From Lucifuga dentata (Eukaryota > Chordata > Actinopteri > Ophidiiformes > Bythitidae): 64,000 nt of DNA. Below, piece after piece: positions 56,126-64,000 of the stretch. Position 1 is the first letter of the stretch. The number at the start of each line of letters is the position of its first letter. The stretch is taken from positions 8,961 through 72,960 of the forward strand of contig VXCM01002053.1 in assembly GCA_014773175.1 (NCBI GenBank), read 5' to 3'. The notes under the pieces were generated by a model. The model worked only from the letters and a program-made list of their open reading frames with translations, was not told where the DNA came from and did no database searches. Position numbers and translations under genes: made by a program.

Positions 56126-57450
56126 TAAGAGGTCCATCTCACATATTGTATGTTATATCCAATCTGTTAGGAACTAAATTTGGAGCATATGTGCACCACC
56201 TCAAGACCTTCACAGTCTCATTTAAACCACTTTGAGTAATAAACCTGGTCCATATTTTGAGTGATACATTAATCCAGCCCATAATAAATAAATTCTTTAA
56301 TAACCTTTATCTCCACTCTAGCCTGAATTAGAATGTCCCCAGACATTGAAATCTCAATCTGCAAATCATCCATCGTGCAAAATAATCCAGATTGCACCAA
56401 CATGATATAGTTCTCAATTGACCAGAAATATAATAATCATTTAAACAAGGAAGCCCTGCCCTTATTTTTTGCCAGTTGGTGTCAGATACCAAATTCTCTT
56501 TTTTTAAATCTGCCAAATAAATCTTGGAATAAGCTTTTCCCCATTCAGATAATTATTGATCAGGTAAGTCTGTTGGAAGTTTCTGGAAAAAGTATAGTAA
56601 CCATGGCAACTTGCTTATTCTGATTGATTCAATTCTAGAGCCAAAAGTAAGAATAGGAATGAGAATCCATCTATTTATATCATCTTTAATCCTTCAATTA
56701 AGAGGGAGAAAAGTCCTATTAAACAGCTTTTGTAAATCCTTTGGGATGATTATTCCAAAGTATTTAATAGATTCTGAATCCCATTTCAGCTTAAATTTTG
56801 TTGCTATATCCTTGCAAAGGTTATAACTATAACCAAGCACTTGGGTTTTTCGTAAATTCAATTTATAAACAGAAAAATAGCCGTATTGTTCTAGAAACAA
56901 AAAAAATAGATGAGGTAGAGAAACGCCCAGATAAACTAAAGCACCATCAACAAATAACAAAATTTTATTGTTTTTGCCTTTGAGAAATTAAACCTGTCTG
57001 ATCTAGACTAACGATTTGTAGGAAAATTTTCTCTGCCCTTTCAGCTAAAATGTGTGTGAAAATCTTATAATCTTGGTGTTGAAACACTCACCAGTCTGTA
57101 GTTACCACTTTATCTTTCCTTTTCTACCCTTTCTTAAGAACCAAAATAAATGTAGATTTCAGAATGGGAATCAGTAATTCCTTCATTTCTTTATACCATT
57201 CAGAGGGAAATGATCTGGACCAGGCACTTTATTTGATTTAAGATTTGTAACAGCATAATTAATTTCTTTATCATTTATATCCACAGTCGACCAACTGCTT
57301 TGCTCATTTGATAGACGAGGTAAGCAGACTGAAAGCACTGATTTTAGTTCCTTCCAATCTGAGAATATAAGTTTTGGTAAAACATTTCAAAGAATTGCTG
57401 AATATCTTTTCATTTGTAATGTATAATCTTTGTTACTGGGCCTCTGATTT
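56126..57450 (-). pseudogene. L1-like LINE, reverse transcriptase part, reverse strand
   Basis: The reverse strand at 56960-56694 reads LFVDGALVYLG, then LEQYGYFSVYKLNLRKTQVL and KWDSESIKYFGIIIPKDLQK, the conserved RT core of fish L1 elements. The catalytic FADD/YADD is FVDG, so the enzyme is dead. Upstream (to 57440) is more RT sequence with stops. This is the 5'-ward continuation of the relic at 51964-53170. Confidence 0.75.
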
Positions 57451-57965
57451 TATTGTTTTCACCACCTGCTGTTTTTTTTTCAATCTATAGGCAAGTAATT
57501 GGTGGCATTTTAAGTTGTGGGTGGATTTCATCTTTAATGTGTCTCAGATGTATGGATTTTATTCATGCTTTGATCCATCGGTTCCGATCTAAATGCTTTC
57601 CAGTGCTTCTTCTTGGAAAAACGTGGCTGTGTTATGACCTGTCAGTAACATTCAACCAGAATCGACTGAATGACATTGAAAATGCGAACTACAAAGTTCT
57701 TACACTTCTTCACAACACAAAAGCTGCATGTGAAATAAAATCAAAGTTTTATCAACTACAACATGATGAAAAGGGAAAGCTGTTACTGTTGACCTTGTGA
57801 CATCAGGTACATTTCCATGGTATCACAGACAAAAGAAGAAAGACCTGCTTTCTATTCAAACAGAACTCAACCAGCATGTTCAGTCTGAGCTTTGGTCTGG
57901 TCAGTCAGGACTCAGGTTCATTTATGCCAACCTGAACATGATCCACACGACTTCTGACAATTCCA
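57451..57965. other. No supported gene
   Basis: A 115-codon frame (57453-57800) has no recognisable domain or splice context. It is not called. Confidence 0.45.
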
Positions 57966-58536
57966 GATCAATTTGATTGATTTGCGGCAGAGATGTGTGT
58001 GTGGTGCACATTAAGTAAACTCCACCTTTGATGATCAAATCAAACAGATGCTGTTAAAGGTGGAAAGACGTTAATCTTAACTAACACGTGTTCAGATGAA
58101 CGTGTATTCAGGTTAGCGTGTGCTTGTATGTTGTCAGCATGTTGCTCCATTTCTCCTGTTCAGCATGTGAAGGCAGCACGTCTTCACATCATGTGAAGCA
58201 ACGTGGTTTTCCACACGTTGTCTTGAAGTCAGATTCAGCTTCTGCTGTCATAGTTTTCTTCTTTATGGATCAAATGATGCTATGACTAGGAAAGGATCCA
58301 CATTCATCTTTGTTACTCTGATTTACTTTGACACCATAGAAACTACTTCCTGTTTGGAGTTTCTTTCTTCGCCCCCAGACATTTCTGACCCATGAGCAGA
58401 GAGAGTGATGTCATATGACTGTTGATGATATATTTTGGTTTGATTGGATGTTTTTCTGTGTGAAACTGAACCAAACCAACAATTTAGTCCCTAATTCAGA
58501 CCAGAGCAAACGATCTACAGATCTGAAAACAGCCTA
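57966..58536 (+). mobile_element. Dispersed repeat family A, copy 4
   Basis: It aligns with 12605-13165 (GTAAACTCCACC, ACGTTGTCTTGAAGTCAG, CAGATCTGAAAACAGCC). Here the ATG of the shared small ORF is lost (CAACGTGG for CAACATGTGG). Confidence 0.75.
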
Positions 58537-60242
58537 AATGCAGTAGTGAAGAATTTCTTGTTATTCAGTGTTATAATTTTTTTTTTTTTTTTTTTTTTTG
58601 CCGAAGTAGGAAGTAGTGTGATGTGCTTGGCAGAGTAAAACGCACACGCAGAAGGTCAGGGTCGATGGGTGGGCTTTGAGTTTGACACCACAGATCAGAC
58701 TTGACTTCCCGACTCGCCTGGAAGTCAACATAAACATAAAGTGACTGCCATGCTTTTCTGACATTAACCACATGGTTTTAATCATCTAAACTTAATCACT
58801 TTACATTACTCTGAGCTGCTGCTGGCAGATAAACTGCACTGAAAAACAATGATGAACTTTTTACAACATTTTCATTTTACATCTGGAGAAAGAACATATT
58901 CCAAGGAGCATGATATTTCCCACTAAATATATTTTAAGTCAGTTAGTAGTAAATAAAGGGAAAAGTTGCATGTCAACACAGTAAATTACAGCAAAATAAC
59001 AACTTAAAGGTGGTATTTTATGAGAGACAAAAAATAATGAAATCATCAAATTCCAGCAGCTTATTAGACATGAGACGTTTCTGATGCTGATGAGACGGCA
59101 GCAGCTTCAGTCAGCCTTTTGTTAAGTTGCTGATTATGAATGCAGCTAAAGCTTTGTTTGTCTTCACTTTAATTGGGATTTGCTGAGTTCCCGCATCATT
59201 TGATCAGTTTTCCATCAGAAGCTGCTGCCGCGGTGCGTTCAGGTGAAGTCAGAATATGCTAATGTTTCACATCCTTTACATCTCAAACTGAACTTACTTC
59301 AGAACATGAGTCAAACTAACAAACTACAGCTAAAAACTCAGTGCAGGTTTAATCTCTTCAGGATCTCTGAAGATGCACACGCAAGCAGAATCCAAGCTTG
59401 CGTGCAGAAAGTTACACAAAACCAAACTTGAGAGGACGCGCATACACACACACACACACACCTCACTGCTCAACCTCGTTTACCAGCTTATGACAGTACC
59501 TGATGTTTGAGGCGTTCTGAGAGTGAGCAGAGGTAAATCTGAGCATCATGGTTAGATTTGTAAACAAGCAAAATAATGTTGAGTGGACAGGAAATTTAAG
59601 TCCGGGAGCAGATTTTTGTATGAGACGTTAAATATTTGCATAATATTTATCAGATCCTAGTGATGCTCTTGACATATGGCAGGAAATGACCTCCATATGG
59701 TTCTCTTGCAGTTAAGGGAAATAAAGGTCTCTGCCACTATTTGAGCATTTGCAGTAGCTTGTTTTGTTCCTGGGCGTTTACTGATTTCAGTATTTCTAAA
59801 CAATTTTGGTCAAACTTTGTCGATCCTGTGAAATTCAGTGAAGCACTGTTGTTTTGGATGGCTGACGAACGTTGCAGAAAATAAGCAGAGAAGTTTTTCC
59901 ACTTTTATTCCGTGTTATCCCACGTGATGATGATGTTGATTTAACCTGTTGGCTTCATAATGAGGTTTGTCACATGATGTCTCGTTTTTGACCAGAAAAC
60001 TGCCTTCTGACGACCACAACAGATGATCACAGCTAAGCTGCTAGCAACTGGCTGCCGTAAAGCAAAAGCTTCTGTTACCATGTGGTAAATCCTGCTGGAT
60101 ACTGTTGAAATGACGACAGTTTCAGCTTTCAAAGGTACAGCATGACTGAAGTCTACTGTCAGCATCCTAATACCTGTTTCTTTAAGTGTTAAAACACAAT
60201 TTAAAAATGACTCGAAGATTAAATTAACTTTCCTTGGTGTTA

Positions 60243-60287
<45 letters not shown>

Positions 60288-60404
60288 GCGCTGCTCTGCT
60301 GGTAACCCGGGCATGCTTTGCTGCATTTTACATGTATTAAGTGCATTTTACTTGCTTAAGTGCTTGTGGTTTAATGTTTTGGTAGTGAGCAACAATTTAT
60401 TTTT
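58537..60404. other. No recognisable gene; poly-T and (CA)n
   Basis: T run at 58578-58599, short CA runs near 59443-59461 and a pure CA tract at 60247-60282. No exon-like block. Confidence 0.5.
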
Positions 60405-61450
60405 AAACATGGGAACCTTGGCTCAAGTTTTGGTTCTGCTGCTGGTTATTGTCTGCATGTTTGTGAGTAACAACTGGTGCAAACACATAGAGAGAGGCAG
60501 TCTGAACTCCGATGCTGAGCTTCTCCGCCTGAGCATGAGAATTTACCTCCTCAGGGAGTTTGGTAGTATTATCATTTGTGCTGCTTATATTCCACCTAGC
60601 AGGAATGCGGCAAAAGCTGCTACCTTCATAGCAGACGGTGTCCATCGCAGTTACAACGCCGCCCCGGAGGCCCAGTGTTTCTACTCGGTGATTTTTAACC
60701 ACTGCAAAATGGAACATGGCTTCCTCGTTTTGAACAATATGTTAAATGTGCCACACAAGACAATAAGGTTCTGGAGAAATGTTTTGGTAATGTCAAAGAA
60801 GCTTTTATATCTAAACCTTTACCACCACTAACTCTGTCCACAGTGCTGTCCATCTGATGGGAACTTGTGTGTGCTCAAACGCAGTAAGCCACAGGTCAAA
60901 ACAGTGTCTGTATGGTTGCAGGATAATGTAGAATCTCTGAAAGGATGCTTTCTGTGCACAGATTGGAATGTATTCCAGAGCAATGACAGAGATGAGACCT
61001 GAGGCTATTACTATGTACATTTCTGTGTAGATAAAGTGGTCACTAAGAAGAAGGTCATAGTTTATCTGAATAACAAGCCACACATAACTAAGGAAATGAA
61101 AGATTATATCAAGAAGAAACAGCTTTCAGAAGCCAGGATCGAATGCAGCTGAAAACTGTACAAAGAGAACTGAATTAGCTGTTAAAGGAGGCCAGGAAGA
61201 GGCAGATGGACATTATAGAGCAAAACTGCACTACAAACTCTAGAAAAGTGTGGGACACCATGAAATCCAGAACCAACAATGAAACCAAACAGGAAGCACC
61301 TTATCTCAACTGATGATTTCCAGAAAGCCAGTGAAGTAAATGAATTCTACCTCAGGCTTGAAACTCTGGATTATACTCAGGAATGTAACACAGTGTTAAC
61401 AGACCATTTCAGGTGACCCGGCCACCAGATTGGTGGTGGAACCCCATAAG
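60405..61450 (+). pseudogene. LINE endonuclease-region relic
   Basis: The forward strand reads MFVSNNWCKHIE, LREFGSIIICAAYIPPS, then IFNHCK (the GDFNHCK endonuclease block with GD lost), and SVWLQDNVESLKGCFLCTDW further on at 60905-60975. The order and motifs are those of the apurinic-type endonuclease domain of L2/CR1-like fish LINEs. Frames shift several times and the RT part is missing. Confidence 0.7.
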
Positions 61451-61623
61451 CTTATGTTCTCTGGTGATGCTGCTGTTCTTAGTTACTATGACCTCCAGAG
61501 TGTAACATGTAATTCATTGTAGAAAATTAATTTATCTTAAGTTCAGGAGCAAGAATCACACCTCATCTACACAATCACACCTGAAACACACCTCAACCAC
61601 CTGTCCAGCCTATATACTGTATA

Positions 61624-62882
61624 CCTAACACCAGTGGTGGGCCGTGTATTCTACACTTCTACACCTAGGCCTTCAACGCGATCCTCCCACAACTAAACCA
61701 CCTTCTAATAACCTCAGCATGACACTAGGGCTATATGCTGTTGTTATTCGACGTAACCAGCCCATATTCATAGCGACAGTAACCTTTATCTAGTGGAATA
61801 AAGTGATTTAACATGAGGATCAACACCTATGACAGTTACAACACACTAACTGCAGAGACATGAATAGGATGTAGCATTATTACACATTATGACAGGATGC
61901 TGCATCACATATAAACATGGCATAGCCTAAATCAGTGTCATTACCAAAGAAACAAGAACAAACTCACAACAACCATCACATTTACTCATACGACCAGCAA
62001 GTAAGCAAAAATGCTGTAAAACACAAATAACACAATCAGATTCAACAGGCTTCTCCACAGATTCCAGCTACATAAAAATCCATCAAACTTACCAAAGCTG
62101 CTCATCATCTGAAGACTAAGTCCATCCTCCTTTCTGTCTTTAGAAAGAGTTTAACGACACAGCTGTACATTATTGGTGCGTTTCAGTTCCAAAATGTGAA
62201 AAAAGTGTTGTAAATTCATTTCTTCTCCTCTTTCAGCCATTGTGTGTTTAAAAAAAACAGGACTAAGTAAAAATCTAAACAAAAAAATCTAAACCACTAC
62301 ATCTAAAAATCTAAACATCAAGAAAGAAGGTTTAAATAAACATTAATGCTACGTTACGTGCTAGCTAGGTTTACTTGAGTTAGCTAAGCTAACCGGCTCT
62401 CTTCTCCTGATGAATTTCTGGCAGGCTGTTTAGCTGTTAGCATAATGCTGTACTCTGGTGACGTAGGCCAAGGCCAGCTAGAAGGCCCTGACGTGTAAAA
62501 GAATACGCCCAACATAGCTAACTCAAAATCTGATTGGTTAACAGACAACAACATCACCCCATTTTCTTGAATAGCAGAGGGGATTCACTGGAGATTCTGA
62601 AGGCCTCAGGCTAGATTTTTTTACCCGGAGACAGCACAGATGAAAATCTGATTGGATAAAAGCTCTAATTTATATGAGCTGCAGTGGAAGCAGCGAAACT
62701 GAGGGAGAGAGTAGCGATGAAATGACTTTAATAACAACACTGATGGGAACAAACTTTGTAAAATACATACAGCATTAATAAAATATATATTAAATTATAA
62801 AAACATAATTTGATGATTCTGACAATCTCTAGGCCAGCAGAGAACGCCTTGCTGGTCCTAATGGCCCACTACTGCCTAACAC
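61624..62882. mobile_element. hAT-type element with exact 8-bp target duplication
   Basis: CAGTGGTGGGCC begins at 61632. In reverse, CAGTAGTGGGCC ends at 62874. CCTAACAC flanks it at 61624-61631 and 62875-62882. The 1243-bp interior is AT-rich with no transposase frame, so it is non-autonomous. Confidence 0.85.
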
Positions 62883-64000
62883 AACCTCATCCTTTTGTGT
62901 CCATTTCCTCGAGCTGCCCACCCACCCTTTCAACCACTCATCCATTCATCCTATTCATCTCCTCATCTGCCATCTTTTTTTCACATCTTTTCCCTCTTGG
63001 AGTCTCGTCAACTTCTTAAGTGTAAGTTAAACAGATCGCTGAAATGAAGTCGCTGCTGCTCTTGTTTCACGATGAACAGCAACGCATGTCCTCTTCCTAA
63101 CCCGTGATGTCACGGTTTTCTCGCTCCAGACCAGCATGTTTTTGAGGCTGAAAAAGCCAGCACAGGAAGCGTGTTTTCTGGTTGAGCACCAGCATTTTTG
63201 CATCCTAAACACTTTCAGTTTGGCTCCAGTCAAAAATGTGTACATGAGAAAGCCGTGATGTCTGTTAGCTTGTCAGCTCGCTGTTGTGTAATATTTCATC
63301 CAGTAAATCTGAGTCAACCTGACCGCCGTGTCTTGGATTTCATAATATAGTCGTTACACCAGCTGTGGTGAGGGAATTCAACTTCTTTAGCTTTAAGTGA
63401 AGCAAATAAAATGTAAGAGGTGCTCCTGTTTCTCAGTTTCAGAGAGTCCAAAAAACAAAACAAAAAAAAAAAAAAAAAAAAAGTTTGGTTACAAATAGCC
63501 GTGGTCTAAAGTTTACACGCATTCTGTGCATGTGCTCTGTTTGTGCTGGTCAAATACTTTCGCTTTGTTTCAGATCCTTGCTGCTCGTGATCCAAATCAA
63601 AGATCAATAGTTTACTGGGACATTTAATGTTTCTCAGTGGATTTCTCATATTGTGGGTTTAATTGTGATAAAGCACGATCAATATTGTTTTATCAGAGGC
63701 TCAAATGAAAACATTAATCCTGAAGCTGAGCTGCATGATAAACACATACACACATACACACACCCACATACACACACATACCTTAAATTTAATTCCACTG
63801 CAGTTGCTCTGACCTCCTTTGCTCTTATAAAACATCCAATGTCACCATCTCTCCAGCTCTGGACGGAGAAAATGATTTTGGATGAAGTCATTTCTGGAGC
63901 GATGACACGTTCATTGCGTTGTGATGTACAGGCTGCTGAGTGATGAGACGACACACCGGCTGTGACGCTCTGACTCTTACACTCTTTCTTTCATGCTAAA
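62883..64000. other. No recognisable gene
   Basis: Non-coding DNA with a poly-A run (63459-63482) and a CA-rich tract (63740-63782). Confidence 0.5.

Noticed and set aside
57453..57800. 115-codon ORF as a possible gene
   Set aside because: Low-information sequence next to an L1 relic, with no family resemblance or splice signals.

Overview
The window is a piece of a ray-finned (teleost) fish genome. It is AT-rich, full of CA/GT microsatellites and minisatellites, and crowded with fish-type transposable elements (hAT, Tc1/mariner, L2-like and L1-like LINEs, a tRNA-derived SINE). It holds one recognisable host gene: the 3' two thirds of a neuroligin on the + strand. The cytoplasmic tail identifies it as neuroligin-1 (nlgn1). 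Seven coding exons lie between 23850 and 40285 and encode about 612 residues: the distal half of the inactive cholinesterase-like ectodomain, the stalk, the membrane segment and the cytoplasmic tail with its gephyrin motif and C-terminal PDZ ligand. The first exons are not in the window, so 1-23849 is read as nlgn1 intron.

Layout. 1-23849: presumed intron with LINE fragments, a MITE with TTAA target sites, a 2.5 kb hAT element with an exact 8-bp target duplication and a nested mariner/pogo-type MITE, two copies of a dispersed repeat (family A), long GT/CA/CT tracts and a GTTAG-type minisatellite interrupted by a hAT-like MITE. 23850-40285: nlgn1 exons. Their introns carry a MITE, a dead Tc1 transposon, a family C repeat, a long L2-like LINE relic that is itself split by a hAT element, and a third family A copy. 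40286 to roughly 44.3 kb: probable 3' UTR and flank, including a telomere-like minisatellite. 44.3-64 kb: no host gene seen. This part contains a reverse-strand LINE relic, the second family C copy (inverted), an L1 relic split by a minisatellite that is in turn split by an ISL2EU-like DNA transposon, a fourth family A copy, another LINE relic and a third hAT element with an exact 8-bp target duplication.

Gene structure. Three of the nlgn1 exons (267+362+161) sum to 790 bp, which I recall as the length of a single mammalian neuroligin exon. The exon before them is 213 bp, that is 186 bp plus a 27-bp splice-insert-B segment. The gene therefore looks more intron-rich than its mammalian counterpart. 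One junction (exon ending near 38374) has no in-frame GT donor at the expected place and may use a GC donor.

Assembly caveats. There is one 129-nt N gap. Six single Ns are flanked by exact 61-67 bp direct duplicates, which look like unmerged contig overlaps rather than biology. I found no CRISPR, operon or defence system and would not expect one in this vertebrate sequence. The points most worth checking are the splice oddities in nlgn1 and the nested ISL2EU-like element.
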